Program-made: the position numbers and the translations under genes
In this document: positions 50,905 through 60,387 of the stretch, one piece after another
Layout of the letters: each line of letters opens with the position of its first letter
Position numbering within the stretch: position 1 is the first letter of the stretch
DNA from: Treponema sp.
Lineage (GTDB): Bacteria; Spirochaetota; Spirochaetia; Treponematales; Breznakiellaceae
DNA length: 60,708 nt
Assembly (NCBI GenBank): GCA_031254315.1
Contig: JAIRUQ010000118.1
Location: 1 to 60,708 of the forward strand
Reading direction: 5' to 3'
The notes under the pieces: model-generated
What the model was told of the DNA's origin: nothing
Databases searched by the model: none
The model's input: only the letters and a program-made list of their open reading frames with translations

Positions 50905-51542
50905 AAAAGTACATTTTAACATTTTTTTTACTATTTCGTATAACATTTGCGTTTGCGTGCGATCTTCCCGGACATTTTGACTTTGAGGTTTCCAACGGGG
51001 AGGAAATCCTTTATTCGGGATGTTATGACGCGGTTAATTTTGGACCGCATATAATTGATTATATACTGACAAGAGAGAGGGCGCAGGCTACCGGAACAAG
51101 GCGTCCGTCCGCATCTTTTACACAGAACAGGGACGGAGGTGTATTAATGCGGTTATTAGCGGAACACGGCTATTCGCTTCCCCATCACCGGGATTATACC
51201 AATTCCGGTTTTGATAGGGGACACATGGCTCCAAACGCGGATTTTAACGACACTTATGAAAACGCGATTATGACTTTTTTTATAGCCAACATCTGGCCTC
51301 AAACACCGAATTTAAACAGGGTTCAATGGCTTGAAACAGAAAACGAAACAAGAAGACTGGCGGCGGAATATTCTTTGGTAAGGGTTGTCATCATTGTTGA
51401 TGAATTTACGGAAGAAAGAGTCGGAAACATTCTTATTCCTTCGTGTTTTAAAAGGCGAGTCTTTAACATGGACGGAGAATTAATTTATGAAATTGATGTT
51501 TATCAATTAAGAGAAATGAGAGAAACTGAGAGCGAGGATTAA
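50901..51542 (+). CDS. Secreted DNA/RNA non-specific endonuclease
   Basis: 213 aa. Signal peptide MKKYILTFFLLFRITFAFA, then a mature nuclease of the NucA/Serratia family with the catalytic FDRGHMAPNADF and the metal-binding asparagine in TFFIANIWPQ. It may scavenge nucleic acids outside the cytoplasm. ATGA overlap with thrC. It converges on the PduO-like gene with a four-base overlap. Confidence 0.9.
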   Translation: MKKYILTFFLLFRITFAFACDLPGHFDFEVSNGEEILYSGCYDAVNFGPHIIDYILTRERAQATGTRRPSASFTQNRDGGVLMRLLAEHGYSLPHHRDYTNSGFDRGHMAPNADFNDTYENAIMTFFIANIWPQTPNLNRVQWLETENETRRLAAEYSLVRVVIIVDEFTEERVGNILIPSCFKRRVFNMDGELIYEIDVYQLREMRETESED

Positions 51543-52015
51543 GTTTCTTTTTGCGACAGAAAAAATAAATAACCGGATAATCTGTTTAAGTACGCGCCCG
51601 CTTTGGGGCATAAAGGTTTTTCTTCGCTAGCCGCCGTAAAGAGCCGTTCCGCTCTTCTCGCGACAGTTCTGGCTATTTGGATTTGCGCTTCTAAAACATT
51701 TTTTCCGGGTAAAACAAATTCATTTAATTTTGAAGACTTTTCAATTTCTTTTTCTAAAACAGTAATGTCATCAGAAAAATTGTATACGTTATTCGCGGGA
51801 TCAGATACGGCAGACATCAATATCATCAAGTTTTTTTGAATACCTTCAATAAATTGGCAGGAATCCTTGCGCTCTTTTTCTACAAGCAGGGCTTTAACCA
51901 GTCCCAAATGTGAATTGAGTTCATCCAGCGTACCAATTAAATGAATTAATACGCTATTCTTCGAGAGATGTTGTCCGCTTAAATCAAATGTTTTACCGTT
52001 ATCGCCCGCGCTCAT
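51539..52015 (-). CDS. PduO-type cob(I)alamin adenosyltransferase-like protein
   Basis: 158 aa, four-helix bundle of the PduO family: GTLDELNSHLGLVKALL, FVLPGKN, ARTVARRAERLF and LNRLSGYLFFLSQ. It would convert cob(I)alamin and ATP to adenosylcobalamin. The N-terminal ATP-binding segment (AGDNGKTFDLSGQHLSKNS) is diverged from the usual TGDxGxTxLxxGxRxxK, so activity is less certain. Confidence 0.78.
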   Translation of the reverse strand: MSAGDNGKTFDLSGQHLSKNSVLIHLIGTLDELNSHLGLVKALLVEKERKDSCQFIEGIQKNLMILMSAVSDPANNVYNFSDDITVLEKEIEKSSKLNEFVLPGKNVLEAQIQIARTVARRAERLFTAASEEKPLCPKAGAYLNRLSGYLFFLSQKET

Positions 52016-52029
52016 TTGTTACACTACAC

Positions 52030-53934
52030 TTATAAAGTATCAGGCGAATCAAGCCATGCCGGCAGTTGCATACTGGTTTCCAGATAGCCCATTCGCCGTT
52101 TTTTTACGGTGATGTCCATAAGAGCGTAACCTTCATTTTCCAATAAGCGAAGACGTGATATTGAAACAGGATCGTCTTCTGAAATTCCGGCTTCGTCAGC
52201 GATTGAGCCTCGAACTACTTTATTTACGCGAAAACTGGATGAAAAGAAATTGCTGTGTAACGGCGAGAGTACCATTCCAAACAGAGGAGCGGCAATTCTT
52301 TCGCGCCTGTCAATTCTTGCCGCGTCCAACAGCGGAATCTCAGGACGGGGAACGGTCATCATAACCCATTTCCTTGTCGCTCCTTCACTGTCAACAGTTT
52401 CCAGCGCAAGCAGTTCTCCGGGACCGGATGAAAATACCGCTTTTTGAAGAGCGGGGATAATCCCTCCCTGCGGAGCGGTTACAACCCTTCCGTTGATTGT
52501 TCTTAAAGTTAATCCTTCATCGACCTGAAGTCTTGAAGCGGGAGTATTTGGAGCGACATAGATTATTTCAGCTCCTACTGAGGTTTCGCATAACGTAAAC
52601 CCAAGCCACGGGCGTTGAGCCTTCCCTCCCTTTATCATGGCAGGCAAAGCGGCGGCAAGACTCTCGGCAGGAACCGCAAAATTAAGTCCTTGAAAATGTT
52701 CAGCCCCCGCAAAAACAATTCCTACAAGCCGCCCTTCATTGTCTACTACAGGACCGCCCGAATTGCCATGATTAACCGAAGCGTCAATTTGAATAACATC
52801 TCCTATCTGCAAAAAGCGTCTTCCAAGAGCGGAAACAATACCGGATGTTACGGTTTTTTGAAGCCCAACAGGAGAGCCAATCGCAAGCACCGTATCGCCA
52901 ACCTGCGGAATTACGCGATCTACAATTGAAAAGACATATTCGGTTTCTATTTCGGTTTTAATAAGCGCGAGATCCAAAGCCTTATCATAACCGATAACAC
53001 GCGCGGGAATACGAGGACTTGAAGCGTCTCCCATACGGACATACATTCGGGAATATCCTTTGTACTTTGGATCAACTTCGCTGGCAATAACATGGTAGTT
53101 TGTGATTAACAAACCGGAAGCGTCAATAAAAAACGCCGAGCCTAAAACTCTGTCTGGGATTCCCATTCCCCTCTCAACTCTAAATCCCCTGTCAACTATA
53201 ACCGTAGCTACGCCCTTAATCATATCGGAAACCGTATCACGTCCTGTCGCGTATTCACGCAAAGAAGCGCTGATATTCCTGCTCCCACCTGCTTGAGCGG
53301 CTGAATAGAAAAAAGCGGCGGCTCTGCGCTGTCTTACCTGTACGGCTCTTTCCAAAAACAAAAGCGCACTCGCGGAATCTATAGCCTGCATTTCGTGCGC
53401 TCTTACAGCAGAAAGAAAAGCGCTAAGGTTATCGCCTTCAGATAATTTTTTCTTTGCCCCGGCAAGGGTAAAAGCCGCTTCCCTTCCCGTATTTGGTGTT
53501 CTTACTCCGATACTTGCGATAGACCTTCCAAGAGACACAGCGTCATCCCATCGCTCTTCTTCAATCGCGGTATTTTGCATTGCGCATAACTTTTCGATTG
53601 CTTCTTTTTCATATTGAGCTAACAACGCCCAGTCTTCGTTTTCACTATTTTCTGTTACAGAATAAACTTCCTTATAAATATAAATTAAATTCAATGCGGT
53701 AATAGGGTTTTCTTGAATACTGCCGCTGATGTCATCAAGCCTGATCGCGCTTGTCGATCTTGAATTGACGTTTTCTTCTGTTTTATCAAGGCTTTGGCAT
53801 GAAAAAACCGCGAGAAAAACCACAAAAGCACACAAAGGCAAACCAAGCAATTTATAGGGCATTGCCTTTGTTTTGTGCGATTTCTTCGCTGTTTTGGTAC
53901 TAGTTTTGATATTAATCGATACTTTTTTCATCAT
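52030..53934 (-). CDS. DegP-like S1C serine protease, lipoprotein
   Basis: About 634 aa. A long basic N-region is followed by LLGLPLCAFVVFLAVFSC, a lipoprotein signal. Residues about 40-230 are helical and unlike known domains. The trypsin-like domain has the catalytic triad in NYHVI (about 281), ALDLALIK (about 321) and GNSGGPVVD (about 390). A PDZ-like region follows (LQVDEGLTLRTINGRVV), then a second one. ATG 53934 follows AGGAAATCA and overlaps the upstream stop; the frame also runs 17 codons further up. Envelope quality control is the likely role. Confidence 0.85.
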   Translation of the reverse strand: MMKKVSINIKTSTKTAKKSHKTKAMPYKLLGLPLCAFVVFLAVFSCQSLDKTEENVNSRSTSAIRLDDISGSIQENPITALNLIYIYKEVYSVTENSENEDWALLAQYEKEAIEKLCAMQNTAIEEERWDDAVSLGRSIASIGVRTPNTGREAAFTLAGAKKKLSEGDNLSAFLSAVRAHEMQAIDSASALLFLERAVQVRQRRAAAFFYSAAQAGGSRNISASLREYATGRDTVSDMIKGVATVIVDRGFRVERGMGIPDRVLGSAFFIDASGLLITNYHVIASEVDPKYKGYSRMYVRMGDASSPRIPARVIGYDKALDLALIKTEIETEYVFSIVDRVIPQVGDTVLAIGSPVGLQKTVTSGIVSALGRRFLQIGDVIQIDASVNHGNSGGPVVDNEGRLVGIVFAGAEHFQGLNFAVPAESLAAALPAMIKGGKAQRPWLGFTLCETSVGAEIIYVAPNTPASRLQVDEGLTLRTINGRVVTAPQGGIIPALQKAVFSSGPGELLALETVDSEGATRKWVMMTVPRPEIPLLDAARIDRRERIAAPLFGMVLSPLHSNFFSSSFRVNKVVRGSIADEAGISEDDPVSISRLRLLENEGYALMDITVKKRRMGYLETSMQLPAWLDSPDTL

Positions 53935-55877
53935 TGATTTCCTGTTTCTGAATAATTTATTTCTCCACTGCCATCCATATCCCATGAATAAACAACTGAA
54001 CCGTCCAATTGATACACTTCCGTTGTCTTGTGCCGCCCATCCCCCGACCAGTCGCTCTCAGAAGAAGCGATTAGTCTGCGGTAATCAAGTATATCCTCCC
54101 ACACATAGCCAGGCGGCGGGCGGCGGAAGCGGCGTATTGTTTCCATTCTGCCGTCCAAATCCAAATCAATGTGCTGAACAACAGGCAGTCCTCTTTCAAA
54201 CTCGGTGATGGAAACTTGCCTTTCGTTTAATGTTTCAACAACCTGTAAAATTCTTCCCCTGTCAAAAAAGATTGTTTCCGTAGCGCCGGCAATTTCCAAA
54301 CTTGGACGGCTGAGGCTATTGCACGAAGCAAGAAGGGAATGATAAGTAAGCGTCATGTTTTGATATAACGGTACAGGATAGGGAATGCCGGAAAGCGTAC
54401 GGCTTCCGCCAAGTTCAATGAATGTAACAGGCGCGAAATTAAACTCTGTGGGAGCGAACTTAAAAACATATTTGTCCAGAGTAACTTCTTCAACAGAAGG
54501 ATAACGTATCCATTGTATTAGGGCGTGCGAGATGTTCCCTTCAACAGCCCACAAAGAAGAAACGGGAATGCTATCCGTGTTACAAGAAATTACCATATCA
54601 AAAACATTGATTTTATTTCTGTCAAACATAATTAGGCTTAGTACTCCTGAGCGGTAAATTGTAAAATAGTCGATATATCCGTCGCTGTCTTCATCACAGG
54701 AGATAACACCTGGAAAAGAAATCATCTTTTGCGTAAACAATTCGCGCCCCTCTTCGCTTCTTAGCAAATTATAAACATCGATTATTATCTTTTTTTCTAT
54801 AACAAGCGTGCCATCTGCCGGTCCTGAGCACAGCTCTTCCACATCTATTATTGTATTTCTTTCAAAAATAAGCGCACCACCTGCCGGCTCTGCAAACAGC
54901 TCTTGTACAGCAGTAGTGTCGTCAATAACTCCAAGATTTAGAGCGATGGGAATTGAGGCGGGCGTTGGTATAAACCTTTCCGTTTGTTCACCGGACAGCC
55001 CACCCGATCTGTAAGAAGCGACCATCCGCCGCGCGTCTTCAAGATCACGCATGAAGGAAGCCGCCATCCACGCGAGATCGGGGTCTGCTTCAAGCAGGAA
55101 AGGAAGCCGCCTTAAAGCAAACTCCAATAAGTCTAAATCACTGGGATAAGATATGCCTCTCTCTTCTGAGGCAAAACCCGGCAGATCAAAAAGTTGATGC
55201 CTTCTGTTATTCGCGTATTCAAAAAAGATGCGCAAGGGGCGTGGGTCGCGCGGGTATCTGTCCATCGCGGTTACAACAAGACTGCGAAAACGCGCCTGAG
55301 ATTGAACAGAGTCATAATTCGGCGAGTTAATCATTGCCATCCCTCTAAGGGTTCTAAGCTCCAGCATCACAGAATCGGCGGTTAATTGCGCGCTTCCTGC
55401 CGTTGTTTGACTTGAGCTCTTTAGCTGTTCAATATTTTGCAACGCGCCAAGATAATTCTGCATAGCGATAAATTGTTCTATTAATAAAAGACGCGCCTGC
55501 ATCTCGTTGTAATTTACCCAGCGGTTTGTTTCAATCGCGTCAACAAGAGATTCAGATGTTATGCTCCTGTTTCCTCTAAGGCGTGAATTAGCAACAGCAA
55601 AAAGATAAGAAATATCAGAAGAAACAGCGGAAAAGTCTATGGCGCGCCTGAGAGCCGTAAACGCTTCTTCCCAGCGTTCTTCACCAATTGCCTTCTGTAT
55701 CCATTCAACATATTGCCGCGCAACAGCAGAATCATCCCGTTGTCCGCTATCCTGAGGGTCTGCGAAAAGGTTAAAAGAAATAGTAATAAACATAAAAATA
55801 GTTAAACACAAAAATGAATAGTTAAAACAAAACATGTTTTTATTCTTTGGGACGCGCGGCTTTGCGGAAAAAATCAT
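53931..55877 (-). CDS. Secreted protein of unknown function, helical N-terminus
   Basis: 648 aa. A hydrophobic signal segment (FLCLTIFMFITISFNLFA) is followed by a helical, TPR-like half (WIQKAIGEERWEEAFTALRR, about residues 50-260). The second half is beta-rich and has Asp-rich, EF-hand-like loops (DEDSDGYIDYF, DLDLDGRMET, DMDGSGEINY) that may bind calcium. I do not recognise the family. It overlaps ftsH upstream and the serine protease downstream by four bases each, so these three genes are translated together. Confidence 0.75.
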   Translation of the reverse strand: MIFSAKPRVPKNKNMFCFNYSFLCLTIFMFITISFNLFADPQDSGQRDDSAVARQYVEWIQKAIGEERWEEAFTALRRAIDFSAVSSDISYLFAVANSRLRGNRSITSESLVDAIETNRWVNYNEMQARLLLIEQFIAMQNYLGALQNIEQLKSSSQTTAGSAQLTADSVMLELRTLRGMAMINSPNYDSVQSQARFRSLVVTAMDRYPRDPRPLRIFFEYANNRRHQLFDLPGFASEERGISYPSDLDLLEFALRRLPFLLEADPDLAWMAASFMRDLEDARRMVASYRSGGLSGEQTERFIPTPASIPIALNLGVIDDTTAVQELFAEPAGGALIFERNTIIDVEELCSGPADGTLVIEKKIIIDVYNLLRSEEGRELFTQKMISFPGVISCDEDSDGYIDYFTIYRSGVLSLIMFDRNKINVFDMVISCNTDSIPVSSLWAVEGNISHALIQWIRYPSVEEVTLDKYVFKFAPTEFNFAPVTFIELGGSRTLSGIPYPVPLYQNMTLTYHSLLASCNSLSRPSLEIAGATETIFFDRGRILQVVETLNERQVSITEFERGLPVVQHIDLDLDGRMETIRRFRRPPPGYVWEDILDYRRLIASSESDWSGDGRHKTTEVYQLDGSVVYSWDMDGSGEINYSETGNQ

Positions 55878-57763
55878 TGCGCCTCTCCTTTGTCAAAAGA
55901 AGCGGCTTCTTCTCTTGGGGCAAGTTTGAGAATTTGACGCACTTCATCATCAATTAGTGTTTCCCGCGCAAGAAGGGCGTTTGCTAGATTTTCCAAATCG
56001 CTTTTATGTTCGTTTATTATAACATCAGCGGCTTCCCTGGCACGGTCAAGGATTTCCCTTACTGCCTTGTCTATACGATGAGCTGTATCTTCAGAATAAT
56101 CCTTGTGACGCGCAATTTCCTTGCCAATAAAAATAGGCTCATCTTCCTGCCCGTACGCTACAGGTCCAAGTTCTTCTGCCATTCCCCATTCGCAAACCAT
56201 GTTACGCGCCAACTCGGTAGCGCTTTTAATGTCATTCTTTACACCGGTGGTAGTTTCATCATAGAAGAGTTTTTCCGCAAGCCAGCCGCCGTAAAGTATA
56301 GAGATAAAATCTTCGATCCAGCCTTTTGAGCGGCTGTACCTGTCTTCTTCGGGAAGAGAGATTGCCATGCCCAAAGCGCGTCCGTGCGGAACAATCGTAA
56401 CCTTGTGCAACGGGTCTGCGTTTTTCAAAAAGTAGTGAAGCAAAGCGTGACCTGCTTCGTGTATGGCTGTCATGCGCCGCTCTTTGTCGGACACCACAAG
56501 CGTCTTTCGCGCAACACCCATCAACACTTTATCACGCGCTTCTTCAAAGTCGGACATTAAAACTTCCGCTCTGTCCTTGCGAGCCGCGAACAGAGCCGCT
56601 TCATTTACAAGGTTCGCTATATCCGCGCCGCTCATTCCCGGCGTAGCTCTTGCGATGCGCGAGAGATCAATATTCTTATCCAGCGGAATTTTTGCCGCGT
56701 GGATTTGTAAAATCGCCTCACGTTCCTTTATGTCGGGCATCGCGACTACAACCTGCCTGTCAAAGCGTCCCGGTCGCAGAAGAGCCGGGTCTAAAACATC
56801 GGGGCGGTTTGTTGCCGCTAGTATAATTACGCCATCCTTTGAATCAAAACCGTCCATTTCTACAAGGAGCTGGTTCAATGTTTGTTCGCGTTCGTCATGA
56901 CCGCCGCCGTAACCCGCGCCGCGTGTTCGCCCAACAGCGTCCAATTCATCAATAAAAATTATGCAAGGAGCGCTTTTGCGTCCCTGTTCAAAAAGGTCTC
57001 TTACGCGGCTTGCGCCAACACCGACAAACATTTCTACAAAGTCCGAACCTGACATGTGAAAGTAAGCGACTCCGGCTTCGCCTGCGACAGAACGTGCCAT
57101 CAATGTTTTGCCTGTACCCGGCATACCGACAAGGAGCACGCCTTTTGGAATACGCGCCCCCATCTTTGTAAATTTTTGCGGATTTTTTAAAAACTCAACT
57201 ACTTCTTCAAGCTCAAATTTCGCGTCCTTCTGCCCGGCGACATCGGCAAAGCTGACTTTTTTTCCTTCGTCATTATAACGCTTTGCCCTGCTTTTTCCGA
57301 ACTGGAAATTTTTCATTCCCATGCCCTGCATATTTCTCAACATAAGGAAAACAATGACAAAACAAAATATCCAAGGGAGCATATTCGCAAGAAGAGTCAT
57401 CGTATTAACTTTAGCCGGCGCTCCCGAAACATTGATATTTTTTTCCCGCAAAGTAGTTAAAAGAGCCGGATCATTATAGGGGATATTGGTTCGAAATTGT
57501 CTTGAGCCATTGACTGTCGCTTTTAGAAAAACATCCACTGTGTCATCTTTATTAATGATAACAGATTCAATCTGGTTCTGTTCAACAAAACGTGTAAATT
57601 CAGAATATGTGATATTCGTTATAGGCGCGGAATTCCCGCCCTTAAATAAATACCCTGCAAAAATAATTATCAGCGCAAGAAAGAAAAAAAGCGCGAACCC
57701 GCCGGGAAGCCTTGGCTGTGCAGGTCCTCGATTAGGCAAATTATCATTAGGATTGTTAGGCAT
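55874..57763 (-). CDS. ftsH: ATP-dependent zinc metalloprotease FtsH
   Basis: Membrane-bound AAA+ protease that degrades misfolded membrane proteins and regulators. Two transmembrane segments (about residues 20-40 and 130-147) flank a small periplasmic domain. Walker A is GMPGTGKT (about 205), Walker [12 protein letters not shown], the second region of homology [18 protein letters not shown], and the zinc site [11 protein letters not shown] (about 440). 629 aa, standard. It starts the ftsH-secreted protein-protease operon. A repeat array lies upstream, where its promoter and leader should be. Confidence 0.97.
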   Translation of the reverse strand: MPNNPNDNLPNRGPAQPRLPGGFALFFFLALIIIFAGYLFKGGNSAPITNITYSEFTRFVEQNQIESVIINKDDTVDVFLKATVNGSRQFRTNIPYNDPALLTTLREKNINVSGAPAKVNTMTLLANMLPWIFCFVIVFLMLRNMQGMGMKNFQFGKSRAKRYNDEGKKVSFADVAGQKDAKFELEEVVEFLKNPQKFTKMGARIPKGVLLVGMPGTGKTLMARSVAGEAGVAYFHMSGSDFVEMFVGVGASRVRDLFEQGRKSAPCIIFIDELDAVGRTRGAGYGGGHDEREQTLNQLLVEMDGFDSKDGVIILAATNRPDVLDPALLRPGRFDRQVVVAMPDIKEREAILQIHAAKIPLDKNIDLSRIARATPGMSGADIANLVNEAALFAARKDRAEVLMSDFEEARDKVLMGVARKTLVVSDKERRMTAIHEAGHALLHYFLKNADPLHKVTIVPHGRALGMAISLPEEDRYSRSKGWIEDFISILYGGWLAEKLFYDETTTGVKNDIKSATELARNMVCEWGMAEELGPVAYGQEDEPIFIGKEIARHKDYSEDTAHRIDKAVREILDRAREAADVIINEHKSDLENLANALLARETLIDDEVRQILKLAPREEAASFDKGEAQ

Positions 57764-57785
57764 TATACCCCCAAACAGTCTTTAA

Positions 57786-58196
57786 TAGTATCTGCCGTTT
57801 TAACGACAGTCCTTTATGGCGGTTTACGACGTTCCGCCTCAAGCGGAATGTAGGGGCGGCAACCGCCCCGTAAACCGCCACGATAAACGACATTTTAATG
57901 CCGCCTATCACAATAGTATCTGCCGTTTTAACGGCAGTCCTTTATGGCGGTTTACGACGTTCCGCCTCAGGCGGAATGTAGGGGCGGCAACCGCCCCGTA
58001 AACCGCCACGATAAGCAACGTTTTAATGTCGCTTATCGTAGTATCTGCCGTTTTAATGGCAGTCCTTTATGGCGGTTTACGACGTTCCGCCTCAGGCGGA
58101 ATGTAGGGGCGGGAACCGCCCCGTAAACCGCCACGATAAGCGACGTTTTAATGTCGCTTATCGTAGTAGTATCTGCCGTTTTAATGGCAGATACTA
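57786..58196. repeat. Three tandem multi-hairpin repeats and a partial fourth
   Basis: Units begin with TAGTATCTGCCGTTTTAA at 57786, 57914, 58029 and (partial) 58167. Each full unit has an outer CTGCC/GGCAG hairpin, a long TGGCGGTTTAC/GTAAACCGCCA stem that encloses TTCCGCC/GGCGGAA and GGGGCGG/CCGCCCC hairpins, and a GATAAGCGAC/GTCGCTTATC hairpin. Copies differ by point changes, some of them in paired positions. They occupy the upstream side of ftsH; no gene is seen in the gap 57764-58226. Confidence 0.85.
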
Positions 58197-58226
58197 CTTA
58201 TTGTATGCTTTTTTTTAACCCTATAC

Positions 58227-58448
58227 CAGTAGTCTTTAATACCCAAATATTTACCAAGCATTTATAATATTTCACACGGAGGCACGAAGGCACAAAGATA
58301 TAATAGGTGACCAGAGGTTGAGCGTAGCCATCATGCTTTTTTTACATTAAAATCAAAGAGAAAGCATGGTAAGAAACGCGCTTTTTCTCCTTTGTGCCTT
58401 CGTGCCTTTGTGTGAGGTATTTGGGAAAGAATGTTTTAACGATTACTC
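58227..58448. repeat. MITE-like inverted repeat, copy D
   Basis: Left end CCAGTAGTCTTTAATACCCA with CACACGGAGGCACGAAGGCA further in; right arm GTGCCTTCGTGCCTTTGTGT and then AAGAATGTTTTAACGATTAC. Same family as copies A and B. The right end supplies or overlaps the tilS stop codon (58443-58445). No ORF inside. Confidence 0.7.
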
Positions 58449-59477
58449 TTCAATTAACATTGAATAGCCGCTTTCAGAAAAATCCTTATATATACGGGAC
58501 AGCGAAACCGTCCCTGTCTCCACTTTGACCCTGACAGCCCCAAGGTCGGCGGCAGTTATTTCTCCTTCGCAAAACCGCCTTATTACGGCTCGTTTTGGGA
58601 CAGAAGAGGTTGAGGCATGGGGAAGAGCATTTATACCTTGAAACAACGCTTCTTCACGGACAATTTCGTCTTGAGCGAAAAAGTTTTCGGCATCTGTTAC
58701 AAAATTGCCGTCTTTCTGTTCCCAGCAAACACGCATTTGCGCCTCTTTGCTTAAAAAGTCCGCGACAAGCCTTTGCGTCTGCGCCATCGCGGAAAGACCC
58801 GCTTTCCATGAAGGAAATGATTCATTCAGTAACGGAACAATCTGATGCCTCACCCGGTTACGCAAGAATTTAAGATCAGTGTTTGTAGAATCTTCGCGCC
58901 AAGAAATGTTTTTTGCTTTTAGGTAGCCTGTCACATCGGCGCGGGTCATGGAAAGCAGGGGGCGAAGGAGCCGCCCTCTTTTTTGGGGCATTGCGGCGAG
59001 ACCTGCGGGTCCTACTCCGCGCAAGACGCGCATCAACGCTGTTTCCAATAGATCGTCTTTTGTGTGGGCGAGTAAAATTATTGTTTTTTCTCCTAATTGC
59101 GCGGAATGTTTGCGAAATGCCCTGTGCCGGAAATGGCGGGCGGCGGCTTCAATACCGGTTCCCCTGCGTTTGGCATAATCTGCTATTTTGCCCGGCGGAA
59201 GATGTTCAATGTAACATTCAATTTCTTGCTCTTTACAAAAGGTACGGACAAATTCAGCGTCGCCACAGCTTTCTTCCGCCGGGCGAAGAGCGTGTTCAAC
59301 GTGAAGGCAATAAATCGCAGTAGCGCGAAGGAGGTTATTGTGTCTGAGTGAACAGAGAGCGGTAAGTAAAGCCATTGAGTCTGCGCCGCCCGAAACGGCG
59401 GCAAGAAATACGCCGCTTGCGAAATCTTTTAACGTGGCGAAAACATTATTTTCAAACTGAACGCAGTCGTAGTTCGT
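58443..59477 (-). CDS. tilS: tRNA(Ile)-lysidine synthase with ACG start
   Basis: PP-loop ATPase that converts C34 of tRNA-Ile(CAU) to lysidine. The essential P-loop VSGGADSMALL comes before or at the first ATG of the frame (59375), so that ATG cannot be the start. The frame is open upstream with no ATG, GTG or TTG, but an ACG at 59477-59475 overlaps the rplY stop by one base (TAACG), exactly where a coupled TAATG would be. GGGGAG lies upstream. From there the protein is 344 aa and SGGADS is at residues 29-34. Other motifs: HVEHALRP, AHTKDDLLET, RPLLSMTR and REDSTN. Confidence 0.88.
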   Translation of the reverse strand, partial: TNYDCVQFENNVFATLKDFASGVFLAAVSGGADSMALLTALCSLRHNNLLRATAIYCLHVEHALRPAEESCGDAEFVRTFCKEQEIECYIEHLPPGKIADYAKRRGTGIEAAARHFRHRAFRKHSAQLGEKTIILLAHTKDDLLETALMRVLRGVGPAGLAAMPQKRGRLLRPLLSMTRADVTGYLKAKNISWREDSTNTDLKFLRNRVRHQIVPLLNESFPSWKAGLSAMAQTQRLVADFLSKEAQMRVCWEQKDGNFVTDAENFFAQDEIVREEALFQGINALPHASTSSVPKRAVIRRFCEGEITAADLGAVRVKVETGTVSLSRIYKDFSESGYSMLIEE

Positions 59478-60196
59478 TAGGCTTTTTTCTCCCCGGCGCC
59501 GGGAGCGGCTTTCTTGTCTCCGGCGGCAGGAGCCCCTTTCTTGTCCCCGGCGGCGGCAGGAGTAGCGGCAGTCCCGGCGGCGGCTCCTTCTGCAGGAGTA
59601 GCGCCTTCCGCAGTTGCGGCTGTTTCAACAGGAGCGACAACTTCAGCTTTGGCAAACTTCACAAGCGCGACAACTTGATCCGGATTGGAATGAAGTTTTA
59701 CCCCCTCTGCAAGAGTAATATCCCGTACATACAGAGAATGATTAATCTGGAGAGCGGAAATATCAACTTCGATCCTTTCGGGAAGGTCTTTGGGCAGACA
59801 TTCAACTTCAACTTCGTGGGTGGGATTTTCAAGTATACCGCCCTCGCGTACGCCGACAGAATTCCCCTGCAGAACAAGGGGAACTTTGGCGCGAAGAACA
59901 ACGCCGCTTTCAACTTCATAAAAATCGATATGAAGAATATTCCCATCGATAATATTTCTCTGGGCTCCCTTCACAAAAGCATCGTAAGACTTGCCGTCTA
60001 CTTCAACCTTTACTATGGTACTTTCAGAGATTCCTTTTGTACCCTTAACAAAATCGGCGGCGTCCATATCAATAGAAACAGCATTGCCCGACCTTCCGTA
60101 AATTACGGCAGGGATTCTGCCGCCACGCCTAATCCTGCGGGATTCGGCTGAACCGTGTTTTTGACGATTTTTTGCCTGTAAAACAACCTTGCTCAT
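59477..60196 (-). CDS. rplY: Ribosomal protein L25, Ctc type
   Basis: 239 aa. N-terminal L25 domain (RQKHGSAESRRIRRGGRIPA) that binds 5S rRNA, then the TL5/Ctc C-terminal beta domain (VEVECLPKDLPERIEVDISA). The last 60 residues are an Ala/Gly/Pro/Lys-rich tail (GDKKGAPAAGDKKAAPGAGE), longer than usual. The gene ends in an A6 run (GAGAAAAAAGCC) just before the stop, and tilS overlaps its stop codon. SpoVG and tRNA-Gln are upstream, as in other spirochaetes. Confidence 0.95.
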   Translation of the reverse strand: MSKVVLQAKNRQKHGSAESRRIRRGGRIPAVIYGRSGNAVSIDMDAADFVKGTKGISESTIVKVEVDGKSYDAFVKGAQRNIIDGNILHIDFYEVESGVVLRAKVPLVLQGNSVGVREGGILENPTHEVEVECLPKDLPERIEVDISALQINHSLYVRDITLAEGVKLHSNPDQVVALVKFAKAEVVAPVETAATAEGATPAEGAAAGTAATPAAAGDKKGAPAAGDKKAAPGAGEKKA

Positions 60197-60234
60197 ATAT
60201 ACCTCAATAAAAAATTAATGGGATTAACCCTATC

Positions 60235-60305
60235 TGGGACGACAGGATTCGAACCTGTGAATACCGGCTCCAAAGACCGGTGGCTTACCACTTGCCGACA
60301 TCCCA
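60235..60305 (-). tRNA. tRNA-Gln (anticodon TTG)
   Basis: The minus strand folds as a 71-nt cloverleaf. The acceptor is TGGGATG/CGTCCCA (one T-G pair), the D stem is GGC/GCC, the anticodon stem CCGGT/GCCGG has loop CTTTGGA (anticodon TTG), and the T arm is ACAGG-TTCGAAT-CCTGT. CCA is not encoded. Confidence 0.93.
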
Positions 60306-60387
60306 ATCTAAGGAAAAGCTTACCAAAAACATGAGAAAGAATCAACTATCCCTTGAGAAGTCTCCGCAGGCGGTCCCGAAAAACGGG

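Noticed and set aside
59477..59500. Programmed -1 frameshift joining rplY and tilS
   Set aside because: The run GAAAAAAG is not a full X-XXY-YYZ heptamer and no stimulating structure is evident. The ACG start in TAACG is simpler, although a fusion is not excluded.
59375..60151. A 258-codon plus-strand ORF opposite rplY and tilS
   Set aside because: It is antisense to well-conserved rplY codons, is biased by the GC-rich Ala/Pro tail, and has no family features.
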